Assembly: GCF_020741395.1 (NCBI RefSeq) | Contig: NZ_DYZA01000005.1 | Coordinates: forward strand, 1 to 8,305 | DNA length: 8,305 bases | From: Mailhella massiliensis | Lineage (GTDB): Bacteria > Desulfobacterota > Desulfovibrionia > Desulfovibrionales > Desulfovibrionaceae | Direction of reading: 5' to 3' | Notes under the pieces: model-generated | The model's database searches: none | What the model was told of the DNA's origin: nothing | The model's input: the letters and a program-made list of their open reading frames with translations, nothing else | Shown: piece after piece, positions 1 to 5,917 of the stretch | Layout: every line of letters begins with the position of its first letter | Position numbering within the stretch: position 1 is the first letter of the stretch | Translations under genes and position numbers: made by a program

Positions 1-105
1 ACAGCCAAGGCGCGTGGCATTATGGAAGAAAAAAAGATTTCATGTCTCTTTGTCATAAATGACAAGAATAATCCTGTGGGAATAATAACACTTCACGATA
101 TATAG
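1..105 (+). CDS. C-terminal fragment of a CBS-domain protein, probably KpsF/GutQ/KdsD-type sugar-phosphate isomerase
   Basis: The frame is open from the window edge and ends at TAG 103-105, giving 34 residues with the 5' part missing. The translation reads ...IMEEKKISCLFVINDKNN and then PVGIITLHDI. This is the last strand-helix unit of a CBS domain: an 'IM.E.KI..LFV.D' half followed by 'PVGI..LHD'. The LHD ending matches the C-terminus of arabinose-5-phosphate isomerases (SIS domain plus two CBS domains), which make the KDO precursor for lipopolysaccharide or capsule. The SIS domain lies outside the window, so another CBS protein is possible. The protein stops right after LHDI, several residues earlier than E. 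coli KdsD, which continues with LLRAG. Codon use is AT-rich (ATA, AAT, AAA), unlike everything downstream, which hints at a laterally acquired surface-polysaccharide cluster to the left. CBS assignment is firm; the isomerase assignment is inference. Confidence 0.6.
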   Translation, partial: TAKARGIMEEKKISCLFVINDKNNPVGIITLHDI

Positions 106-195
106 AAAAATTCGATAATCGCGTTCAAGCATCCCCTTAAACCGGGCGGTTTTCCAGCCTGTAAGGGCTTATTGCCTGTCCACAAACAACGCAAG

Positions 196-228
196 AAAGC
201 GCTTCCCGAAAAGGGAGGCGCTTTTTTT
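196..228 (+). terminator. Rho-independent terminator of the CBS-domain gene
   Basis: A 12-bp stem (196-207 paired with 213-224, one G-U pair) closes a GAAAA loop and runs into seven T residues at 222-228. It lies about 90 bp past the stop at 105 and is the end of that transcription unit. On the minus strand the stem is followed by TTTCTT, so it may also work weakly in reverse, against readthrough from the minus-strand gene at 687-1139. Confidence 0.85.
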
Positions 229-320
229 GCGCGCGGCCCGCGCCCGGCAGGAAAAGCCCCGCCCGCGCACTTCCCCGCGCGGCGTTTCCCGCTCCTTTAT
301 CCCCTGCGCTGGGGCGGCGC

Positions 321-534
321 TGGCAGCTTATCAACGACACGTCGCCGGACGTGCCCTTCTCCCCTGCGCCGGGGCAACGCTCCCCCCCGGCACGGGAAAA
401 AGGGACATGAGGGGCCCGGCACAGGGCAGCCCGCCGTAAAAAAGCCGCAGGACGGGAACGCGCGCGGGGGCGCTCAGGCGGCGGATTCGCCCGTGAGGAT
501 AATGTCGACCATGGCCGCATCCCCCTCGTCCGTA
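321..534. repeat. Tandem direct repeat, copy 1 (214 bp)
   Basis: Reading the two copies side by side gives five substitutions and one 2-bp indel over 214 bp, about 97% identity, with copy 2 at 536-747. The indel falls in a poly-C run (seven C here, four in copy 2), as expected from replication slippage. The left part holds a hairpin (336-343 with 348-355, GCCG loop). The right part repeats the last 19 codons of the minus-strand gene at 687-1139. Confidence 0.92.
474..533 (-). pseudogene. Duplicated C-terminal fragment of the neighbouring 150-aa protein gene
   Basis: Read on the minus strand, this stretch encodes TDEGDAAMVDIILTGESAA and a stop. The intact gene ends TGEGDTAMVDIILTGESAV. Only three residues differ and the TGA is kept. 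There is no start codon, no SD and no upstream coding sequence in this copy, because its 5' side joins directly to repeat copy 2. It is therefore a gene remnant made by the tandem duplication, or the survivor of two paralogous genes after an internal deletion. No product is expected. Confidence 0.7.
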
Positions 535-535
535 C

Positions 536-747
536 TGGCAGCTTATCAACGACACGTCGCCGGACGTGCCCTTCTCCCCTGCGCCGGGGCAACGCTTCCC
601 CGGCACGGGAAAAAGGGACATGAGGGGCCCGGCACAGGGCTGCCCGCCGTAAAAAAGCCGCAGGACGGGAACGCGCGCGGGGGCGCTCAGACGGCGGATT
701 CGCCCGTGAGGATAATGTCGACCATGGCCGTATCCCCCTCGCCCGTA
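536..747. repeat. Tandem direct repeat, copy 2 (212 bp), overlapping the gene 3' end
   Basis: This is the second unit of the duplication, one base after copy 1. Its right 61 bp (687-747) are the 3' end of the intact minus-strand gene; its left part is the downstream untranslated region, including the same hairpin (551-558 with 563-570). Because this copy is joined to the complete gene, it is the likely parent and copy 1 the derivative. Confidence 0.92.
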
Positions 748-1139
748 ACGGAGAGAAGATGCAGGAATCGCCGAATACCGTTGTCTCCGGCCGCCATGGC
801 GCGCACCTTTGTTTCCACACCGTTCATGACGTCGGAAAAATCGCTCATGGTCAAGTTCTCCTCAGACACCCGGATCACCGTTATCACATACGCGACCTCG
901 CAGGCGGAAAACACACCGGAGAGGGGTAAAAGCGCCTCCTCCTTCGCCCGGAGCAGGCACTTTTCTCCGCAGGCACTCCCGCGCGAGGCCACGACAACGG
1001 AACAGGCCGCAGCCTCGCTGAGTTCGTCCCGGTCGCAGTTCGTCAAACCTGGCTCACGGCAGCGCTCCTCCAGAAAAGCCTGAAGTTCCGCATGGCTGAT
1101 CTTCTTCACCCCGGGTACGATCACACGTTCTTCACTCAT
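687..1139 (-). CDS. Hypothetical protein, 150 aa, Cys-rich
   Basis: I do not recognise the family. The start chosen is ATG at 1139 because a strong SD (GGAGGAGG, 1157-1150) lies 10 nt upstream. An in-frame GTG at 1145 would leave only 4 nt. The translation looks like a real soluble protein: mixed charged and hydrophobic residues, an N-terminal part VKKISHAELQAFLEE that should be helical, then six cysteines at about residues 27, 35, 46, 57, 61 and 80, including SACGEKC. It continues with a beta-like stretch EVAYVITVIRV (81-91) and a C-terminal part (126-150) LHLLSVTGEGDTAMVDIIL. There is no signal peptide or membrane segment. The gene stands alone. Its 3' end is duplicated 213 bp further downstream. 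Ligand binding or metal binding through the cysteines is possible but unproven. Confidence 0.72.
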   Translation of the reverse strand: MSEERVIVPGVKKISHAELQAFLEERCREPGLTNCDRDELSEAAACSVVVASRGSACGEKCLLRAKEEALLPLSGVFSACEVAYVITVIRVSEENLTMSDFSDVMNGVETKVRAMAAGDNGIRRFLHLLSVTGEGDTAMVDIILTGESAV

Positions 1140-1157
1140 GTCCACAGCGCCTCCTCC

Positions 1158-1998
1158 GGCTGCCCTTGCAGTCCCCCGCGCGCGGCATCACGCGCGGCAT
1201 GCCGTCCTTCGCGGCCCGCAGCCGCTTTTTTTCAGCATACGGAAGAAAACGCCCGCACCTAGAAAAAACGTCCCGGCCGTCCACCACAGTGTGGAAAAGG
1301 CGGAGCTTTCCCATGCCCGGAAAACTTCGGCCGGGGCGGCGCTTCCCTTCCCGGGCAGGGCCCCGCCACAGGGAAGAAGGGGCTTTGCACAGGAGCCCGC
1401 TACGGGGAAGAAGGGAACGCCACGGCCGGGCATGCAGCCCCGCGCCTCCCCCCCCGGGCTCTCCGGTCTTCACGACGCAAATCCCGGCCTCCCCGCAGGC
1501 AGGGGGCTTTGAAGGCGGCGGGGAAAGCGTGCCCCCGCAGGAGGGGTATCCCTCCCGCGCGGCGCGACCGGCTGAGGGACATGGCTGATGAAAAGAGGCC
1601 CCCGCGCGATGCAAAGGGCTCCTCCAGAAAGAGGGGCCGGACAAAGCCCCCTGCCCTCCTCGGGCGCTGTTTTCCATGATGTTCCGCATGCGCCCGGAGG
1701 CCCGGAAAAAAGGCGACACCGCTCCTCGGCGGCAGCACCGCAGAAGAAGCCCCGCTCGCGGGGCCATGCCGCGCCGGAAAGGGCACGGGCAAGGCGGCGG
1801 GCCCTCCCTGCCCTTCCGGGGAACGCAGCCTCCCGGGATCCCGGCATACGCCCGGCTCCCGCGCCTCAGGCGCAGGGGAAGGCCCCTCCCGTGCCCGACG
1901 GCGTCCTGCGCCTCAGGCAAGGGGCCCGGCATGCTCCCGCAGGCGGACGCAGGCCGCAGCCAAGGAGCCCGCCTCAGGAGGGATTCCCCCGCCCGGCT
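1158..1998. other. Long GC-rich gene-free stretch
   Basis: I find no credible gene in about 840 bp. Long frames are open on both strands, but all translate to Arg/Pro/Ala/Gly-rich strings with no domain, and no SD-plus-start pair stands out. Visible structure: an 8-C run at 1448-1455, repeated 'gggaagaagg' units near 1371-1412, a weak hairpin with a T tract at 1211-1232, and a 16-bp word aaggcggagctttccc at about 1297-1312 that recurs exactly near 6412-6427. It separates two minus-strand genes and must contain the promoter of the 150-aa protein gene, which I could not locate. Confidence 0.55.
1211..1232 (+). terminator. Weak orphan terminator-like hairpin
   Basis: GCGGC (1211-1215) pairs with GCCGC (1221-1225) around a 5-nt loop and is followed by seven T residues (1226-1232). 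The shape fits a plus-strand intrinsic terminator, but the stem is only 5 bp and no plus-strand gene lies to its left. It could stop antisense transcription crossing 687-1139, or be chance in GC-rich DNA. Confidence 0.3.
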
Positions 1999-2499
1999 TC
2001 ACCGGGATACGCAGCCCGCTTTTCCCCCTGTAAGAGGCATGACCCTCTGCCTTTTCCTCTCCTCGTAGTGGGCGCAGCGCTCGCACAGCTCGGCGTTTTC
2101 CTTCCACAGGCGGCGATTTTCCGAAGAAAGCTCGCGGCGCTCCTCTTCCAGCCTGTCCAGCCTGATTTCCAGCCGGTTTTCCAGCCTGGCGCAATAGGGG
2201 CACTTCTCTGCGGCGGCGCCCGGCCGCTCCGGGGCTTCCGCAGGCCCCGCCTGCCCCCGTGCCTCTTCCATGCCCGGCGTGCATGACTCCTGCGGGCACA
2301 TGGGCCCGGCCCCCGTGAGCAGCCATTCCAGCCTGACGCCGGTTTTTGAACAGATTTTTAGTATGACATCAGTATTGGGCAGATTTTCATTCCGCTCGTA
2401 AACGCCCAGCGATCCCTTGCCGATGCCGAGAATTCGGGAAAAAGCCTCCTGCGAATCGGTGCCGCGCGCTAATTTTATACGTTCTCCAAGCGTACTCAT
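1999..2499 (-). CDS. XRE-family HTH transcriptional regulator with C-terminal coiled coil
   Basis: 166 aa. Residues 1-65 form a Cro/C1-type helix-turn-helix: MSTLGERIKLARG is helix 1, DSQEAFSRILGIGKGSLGVY covers the HTH (residues 15-34), and LPNTDVILKICSKTGVRLEW then LLTGAGPM closes the domain. I associate this wording with phage-like repressors of Desulfovibrionaceae. A Pro/Gly/Ala linker (about 66-96) leads to a charged coiled coil (about 104-150). CPYC (100-103) and CERC (139-142) bracket it, suggesting zinc binding or disulfide bonding. There is no S24 protease domain, so RecA-triggered self-cleavage is not expected. ATG at 2499 is chosen because the conserved N-terminus begins there; the SD is poor (GGAG about 17 nt away). 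The upstream AT-rich inverted repeats are probable operators for autoregulation. It may be a prophage remnant, but no phage structural gene is visible. Confidence 0.9.
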   Translation of the reverse strand: MSTLGERIKLARGTDSQEAFSRILGIGKGSLGVYERNENLPNTDVILKICSKTGVRLEWLLTGAGPMCPQESCTPGMEEARGQAGPAEAPERPGAAAEKCPYCARLENRLEIRLDRLEEERRELSSENRRLWKENAELCERCAHYEERKRQRVMPLTGGKAGCVSR

Positions 2500-2577
2500 A
2501 GGGTAAACAGTCCACGCTCCAAAACTTTTCCCTCGCTGCCGGGGTAGAGTGCTGCTCCCTGCCGAGGCATGGACGGA

Positions 2578-2605
2578 AAAAATTTGGACTAATTTTTAAG
2601 TTCCA
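2578..2605. promoter_or_regulatory. Candidate XRE operator (inverted repeats)
   Basis: AAAAATT (2578-2584) and AATTTTT (2591-2597) form a perfect inverted repeat around TGGACT. Overlapping it, TGGACT (2585-2590) and AGTTCCA (2599-2605) form a near-perfect second inverted repeat. The sites lie 80-105 bp upstream of the HTH regulator start and overlap the rightward promoter, the usual place for a Cro/C1-type operator. Binding by this regulator is inferred from position only. Confidence 0.45.
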
Positions 2606-2614
2606 CCCTATAAT
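2584..2614 (+). promoter_or_regulatory. Candidate rightward sigma-70 promoter
   Basis: A perfect -10 hexamer TATAAT (2609-2614) follows TTGGAC (2584-2589) with a 19-bp spacer, slightly long. Transcription would start near 2621 and run right, divergently from the HTH regulator, into sequence where no gene is recognisable before 3688. Its overlap with the inverted repeats suggests repression by the regulator. Confidence 0.45.
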
Positions 2615-3154
2615 TCTGCTTTACTTGAACAGAAAAATATTCTAAAATAGAGACGAGGGTGGTGACAGGGAAAGGTGACATTCCGACTTTATCCGCTCCG
2701 ATGGGGAATAGCAATGTTTGACCGGCAGTAATTCAGCGAAAGAAAACACGGCGTCACCGCGTTGTTACGTTTCTTTTTCGTCTGGCAAGGGCGCAAGATC
2801 CCCTGAAAAACCTTCCGTGGCCGTCTCCTCTTCCGTTTTCTGTGCCGGAAAAGGCAGAAAAATATCATGCGCGCCTTCCTTTGCAGGAAGGGGACGGGCG
2901 GCCCCAAAACACGGATGCCCGCAGGCTGCTGCATGGGCACGGCGAAGCGCCGCAAGGAAAAAGGGGAACTGCCCTTCGGAAGGTGAGAAAGCTCAGGCAT
3001 GGGGCGGGGCTCAGCCGGGGGCGGCGGGAGAGCCTTTCCTGCGGAGGAAGCGGCGTCGGGCTTCTTTTCTGCGGCCCGTTCTCCGGCGGGGCTCGCGTGT
3101 TCCGGCAGGGGACGGCTTCGGAGAAAGCGCGTTCCTTCTCCGCTGTGACGTTCC

Positions 3155-3170
3155 AAAAAGTATACTTTTT
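3155..3170. repeat. Perfect 16-bp AT-rich palindrome
   Basis: AAAAAGTATACTTTTT equals its own reverse complement and stands out in GC-rich surroundings. It is flanked by a second inverted pair, GAAAGCG (3123-3129) and CGCTTTC (3174-3180). It could be a binding site for a dimeric regulator, or a weak bidirectional terminator. No adjacent gene decides between these. Confidence 0.6.
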
Positions 3171-3670
3171 TAACGCTTTCCTGCGGGAGACCATGATACG
3201 GAAAGGACGCATATTCCACGGCAACGACGACGCAGGCCTGCGCAGGCGCCGCCGCCTTTTGTGTTTTTCCCGGCAGGCCTCCGCACTCTCCGTGCCTTCG
3301 GCCATGCCGCATTTCCCATGCCTTCCGACACCGCCCTTCACGCTGATTTCTCCCTGCCGGGGGAAAGGCGCCATTCCGCACGCGGGCATGTTCTGCGCGC
3401 TCCCCTGCCTGGCGAAAACATGCCGCACTTCCCGTGGACATTCTTTCTTGCACGAAACAGAAAGGCCTTATATCCTATCCCCAAACACCTTCCATGTCTT
3501 CCCTGTGTTTCGGGAAAAGTGCCCGGGGCACACATTATGGAGCTTTCCTTGCTTCCCTTGCGGAGACGCCCCGGCGCCGGAAAACATCGCAGGCCCGAAG
3601 AGCGCTCGTGATGCTGCCCGTCAGGACATAAAACATCATACAGGACAGCGGAATCGCTGAGAGAACCGAC

Positions 3671-3683
3671 AACCCTCAGGGTT
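3671..3683 (+). promoter_or_regulatory. SD of the diguanylate cyclase within a small hairpin
   Basis: AACCC-TCA-GGGTT forms a 5-bp stem whose right arm contains the AGGG used as SD, 6 nt before the ATG at 3688. The short stem may dampen translation initiation. It fixes the start, since no better start/SD pair exists nearby. Confidence 0.45.
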
Positions 3684-3687
3684 CACT

Positions 3688-4680
3688 ATGGAACGCGCAT
3701 TTACAGAAGAAAAAAGAAAAAATAAAATCAAGGAATTAACAAGTTTTTTCCTGCACAGGCACTACTGCGACAATCACGCGGAAGCCTTCGTCGAATACAT
3801 GGACGAGGTCTTTCTGTGGTTCGGCGCGGCCGAACACGAGTATATCGTCGGCACGGAAAATGTGGCGGCGACGCTGCATACCTTCAAAGGCAAGGTGCCT
3901 CCCTGCGAGATCTCCAACGAACACTACGATGTGATCAGCGTCTCGGAAAACGTCTATGTCTGCACGGGAATGTTGTGGATTTCCACCTCCCCTTCTTCCG
4001 ACATGTATCTGCGCGTGCATCAGCGCGTGACTACCGTCTTCCGCTGGACGGAACAGGGGCCCCGCTGCTGCCACATACACCTTTCCAACCCGTACACGGA
4101 GATGGTGGAAAGCGATATCGGTTTTCCTGAAAAAATGTCGCTGGAATCGCGCAAGTATTTTCAGGAGCAGATAGAGGCGCAGAAGAAAAAGATCGAGGAG
4201 CAGAACGCCTCCATCATCCAGATGCATTTTGAAGACCTCTCCACCGGGCTCTACAACAGAAACAAATTCAACCAGGTGTGCGACGCCCTGCGGGAAGACT
4301 GCGGCGAGCGGCTCGGCGTGGCCTATTTCGACCTGAACGGCCTGAAAAAGACCAACGACACCCTGGGCCACCATGCCGGGGACGAGCTTATCTACCGCAC
4401 GGCGCAGCATCTCCGCCGGGTGTTCGACCAGAAGGCCTACCGCATCGGCGGGGACGAATTCATCGTCATCGACCACGAATCGCAGGAAAAAGCCTTCCAT
4501 GGGAAGGTGCAGGAAGTCATGGAGGCCATGCAGAAAGACCATCTGAGCGTCTCCACGGGCGTGTCCTGGCGCGCTTCCTCCTGCGGCATCGACGAGCAGA
4601 TCAACGAGGCGGACAGGAACATGTACCTTGCCAAGAAAAACTTCTATTCCCAGTGGGAGAACAACCGCAGAAGCCGCTGA
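3688..4680 (+). CDS. Diguanylate cyclase with N-terminal NTF2/SnoaL-like domain
   Basis: 330 aa, cytoplasmic; no signal peptide or membrane segment. Residues about 10-145 resemble an NTF2/SnoaL-like cone-shaped ligand domain: helical start, then strands such as EYIVGTENVAATL, VYVCTGMLWIST and RVTTVFRW. A linker helix (about 155-176, rich in Glu/Gln/Lys) probably dimerises the protein. The GGDEF domain follows: DLSTGLYNR (183-191), FDLNGLKKTND (214-224) with metal/base-contacting Asp and Asn, GHHAGDEL (227-234), the intact GGDEF signature (254-258), and a C-terminal EADRNMYLAKK (307-317). Such enzymes join two GTP into c-di-GMP, which controls motility and biofilm. Catalytic residues look complete. 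The RVFD (244-247) upstream of GGDEF is spaced six rather than five residues away, so the inhibitory RxxD site may not work. The gene is monocistronic and convergent with the acetyltransferase. Catalytic class is firm; the N-terminal fold is assigned with less confidence. Confidence 0.95.
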   Translation: MERAFTEEKRKNKIKELTSFFLHRHYCDNHAEAFVEYMDEVFLWFGAAEHEYIVGTENVAATLHTFKGKVPPCEISNEHYDVISVSENVYVCTGMLWISTSPSSDMYLRVHQRVTTVFRWTEQGPRCCHIHLSNPYTEMVESDIGFPEKMSLESRKYFQEQIEAQKKKIEEQNASIIQMHFEDLSTGLYNRNKFNQVCDALREDCGERLGVAYFDLNGLKKTNDTLGHHAGDELIYRTAQHLRRVFDQKAYRIGGDEFIVIDHESQEKAFHGKVQEVMEAMQKDHLSVSTGVSWRASSCGIDEQINEADRNMYLAKKNFYSQWENNRRSR

Positions 4681-4722
4681 GGGGATCCCGGCGGAGCATA
4701 CCCGCACTTTCACCGGGCGAAT

Positions 4723-4763
4723 CCCGGCCCTTCCCCTTCACACCGCAGGGGCGAAAGGCCCGC
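4723..4763 (+). repeat. Dispersed direct repeat A, copy 1
   Basis: About 41 bp beginning cccggcccttccccttc and continuing through caccgcaggggcgaaagg matches 5050-5092 with only a few substitutions and single-base indels. Both copies lie in the same gene-free stretch, 327 bp apart. Confidence 0.7.
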
Positions 4764-4774
4764 CCCGGATGCGC

Positions 4775-4849
4775 TGCACGGTGCGGGGCCTGTGCGGGCC
4801 TTGCCGGGGCTGCAAAAAATCACGCATGCACGGCGCGGGGCCTGTGCGG
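4775..4849 (+). repeat. Pair of 23-bp direct repeats
   Basis: The 23-bp word starting tgcacggtgcggggcctg at 4775-4797 recurs at 4827-4849 with one T/C difference, a period of 52 bp. The sequence between contains ttgccggggctgc. A related gcgcggggcttgccggggc word is seen near 6057-6075, so the element is not confined to this site. Confidence 0.75.
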
Positions 4850-5049
4850 AAGCCCGGGCGTTTCACTCCGGCCCCCTCCGCCCCAAGAGCGGCCGGGCCC
4901 CCGGAACCTTGAAAAGAGGGATGTTCTTTGCCGGGAAACGCGGCATGAAGCCGGGTCTGCTTCAAGGCAGAAGAAGGCCTATGGCGAGAAAAGAGCCTTC
5001 GCTCCCCTCATACCCTCTTTTCCCCATCCCTCCCTTCAGCACGACCGGC

Positions 5050-5092
5050 CCCGGCCTTTCCCCTTCCACACCGCAGGCGCGAAGGCCTTGCG
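5050..5092 (+). repeat. Dispersed direct repeat A, copy 2
   Basis: Second copy of the ~41-bp element at 4723-4763: cccggcctttccccttcc followed by acaccgcaggcgcgaagg. Differences are scattered single bases, so the copies are older than the tandem duplication at 321-747. Confidence 0.7.
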
Positions 5093-5188
5093 TTTCGGCA
5101 GAGAACTGCCCCACCGGGCCTGAAGATGCGTCATGTTCCGCAGGCGAAAGCTCTTGCCCCGCCTTCCTCCCCCCCCATTGCGGAGGCG

Positions 5189-5917
5189 TCATTTCCTTAC
5201 AGGCAAAGGAACGGGGCTGCCCGTCCTCTTTGCATGCTCCTCCGGCTGATGCGGAGGCGTGCCCTTTTTCGGCGGCCGGGCGCCGGTTGCGGCAGGGCTC
5301 AGCCTTTCCACATTGCCTGAGCGTATGGCCGCAAGGTTTGCCGCGATGCGCTCTTCGGGCCAGTCCCACCATTGCAGCGACTGAAGACGCCCGACGACCG
5401 CGTCGGAAAAGCGCCTGCGCAGCATCCGTGCGGGCACACCGCCCACTACGGTATAGGGAGGAACATCCTTCGTCACCAGCGCACGCGCGCCGATGATCGC
5501 CCCGTCGCCTATAGTCACGCCCGCAAGGATAACGGCTTCATACCCTATCCATACGTCGTTGCCTACGCGGATATCGCCCTTATTGTCCCATGCTTCGGCG
5601 ACATTCGTTCCTTCCAGCCCCCATTCCTCATAAAAAATGGGAAAAGGATAGGTGGAAAGGGAAGAGAGGGTGTGATTGGCGCTGTTGAAAAGGAACTTCG
5701 CACCGCAGGCGATGGAGCAGAAACGGCCTATAATGAGCCTGTCGTGATTGACGGGGTAATGATACAGCACGTTGTTGCGCTCAAAGTCCCTCGGGTCGTG
5801 CACGAAATCGTTATATATGGTATAGGCGCCCACCTCTATGCCCGGCCCGGTGATGACGTTTTTCAGATAGACGGTCTGCCTGTCCCCGGTGCGGGGGTAA
5901 ATTTTTTCTGAATTCAC
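5189..5917 (-). CDS. Vat/CatB-type left-handed beta-helix O-acetyltransferase
   Basis: 242 aa from the chosen GTG. Hexapeptide-repeat xenobiotic acetyltransferase; these move acetyl from acetyl-CoA to a hydroxyl on streptogramin A (Vat) or chloramphenicol (CatB), though many chromosomal relatives have unknown substrates. Seen: IYP near the N-terminus, LYHYP (51-55), LIIGRFCSIACGAKF (61-75), catalytic-type NSANH with His at 82, STYPF (88-92), beta-helix rungs GNDVWIG...GVTIGDGAIIGARALVTKDV (119-152), VVGGVPA (157-163) and the family C-terminal WWDWPEE (183-189). GTG 5917 is preferred: AGGGAG lies 9 nt upstream, and it puts the catalytic His at 82 as in Vat(D). ATG at 5938 is an alternative adding MNREQRT. 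Residues about 207-242 are a Pro/Lys-rich tail absent from Vat(D) (209 aa). The enzyme class is firm; antibiotic resistance is not shown. Confidence 0.92.
   Translation of the reverse strand: MNSEKIYPRTGDRQTVYLKNVITGPGIEVGAYTIYNDFVHDPRDFERNNVLYHYPVNHDRLIIGRFCSIACGAKFLFNSANHTLSSLSTYPFPIFYEEWGLEGTNVAEAWDNKGDIRVGNDVWIGYEAVILAGVTIGDGAIIGARALVTKDVPPYTVVGGVPARMLRRRFSDAVVGRLQSLQWWDWPEERIAANLAAIRSGNVERLSPAATGARPPKKGTPPHQPEEHAKRTGSPVPLPVRK

Larger units (their letters stand above)
229..686. other. Gene-free stretch holding the tandem duplication
   Basis: No credible gene. Open frames exist on both strands, but their translations are Arg/Pro/Gly-rich and repeat themselves only because the DNA is duplicated. 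The stretch contains repeat copy 1, most of copy 2, and a short partial third element near 291-317 that resembles the ctcccctgcgccggggc part of each copy. It is the convergent space between the plus-strand CBS gene and the minus-strand gene ending at 687. Confidence 0.6.
2615..3687. other. Gene-free stretch between the XRE regulator and the cyclase
   Basis: About 1.07 kb without a gene I can support. Several frames of 150-270 codons are open on both strands, but they overlap each other, are rich in Arg/Pro/Ser/Cys, and show no motif or conserved-looking core. Just after the TATAAT promoter, GTG/ATG codons open only peptides of 5-19 codons (for example the GTG at 2674, 18 codons). Visible structure: a hairpin ccttcc/ggaagg at 2874-2891, and a 16-bp AT palindrome at 3155-3170 flanked by GAAAGCG/CGCTTTC. 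It must hold the cyclase promoter. It could be decayed coding DNA or a long non-coding transcript. Confidence 0.5.
4681..5188. other. Convergent gene-free stretch with short dispersed repeats
   Basis: About 500 bp between two convergent genes. No credible gene; the open frames are Pro/Arg/Gly-rich. It contains two pairs of imperfect direct repeats (listed separately) and an 8-C run at 5169-5176. No convincing terminator with a T tract was found for either flanking gene. Confidence 0.55.

Noticed and set aside
321..747. CRISPR array or IS element as explanation of the repeats
   Set aside because: Only two long units directly abutting, no short regular repeat/spacer pattern, no transposase and no terminal inverted repeats.
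172..1083. Plus-strand open frame of 303 codons across the repeats
   Set aside because: Its internal repetition comes from the DNA duplication, and its second half is antisense to the better-supported 150-aa minus-strand gene with a strong SD.
1588..2286. Plus-strand open frame of 232 codons
   Set aside because: Antisense to the XRE regulator over its right half; Arg/Pro/Ala-rich translation with no motif; open only because GC-rich DNA has few stops.
2674..2730. Short 18-codon peptide (GTG start) behind the TATAAT promoter
   Set aside because: SD is plausible but the peptide is too short and featureless to call a gene.
2689..3453. Minus-strand open frame of 254 codons, and a 272-codon plus-strand frame at 2842-3660
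   Set aside because: They overlap on opposite strands, have Arg/Pro/Ser-rich composition without a conserved-looking core, and lack a good SD; neither can be supported as a gene.
3736..4713. Minus-strand open frame of 325 codons
   Set aside because: Complete shadow of the diguanylate cyclase, whose GGDEF motifs are unmistakable.
4700..4740. tRNA T-arm-like string cgggcgaatcccgg
   Set aside because: No GTTCRA T-loop sequence, no acceptor, D or anticodon arms upstream.
370..5176. Poly-C runs of 7-8 bases (about 370, 1448 and 5169) as phase-variation switches
   Set aside because: None lies in a supported coding sequence or an identified promoter; length variation there would have no obvious effect.
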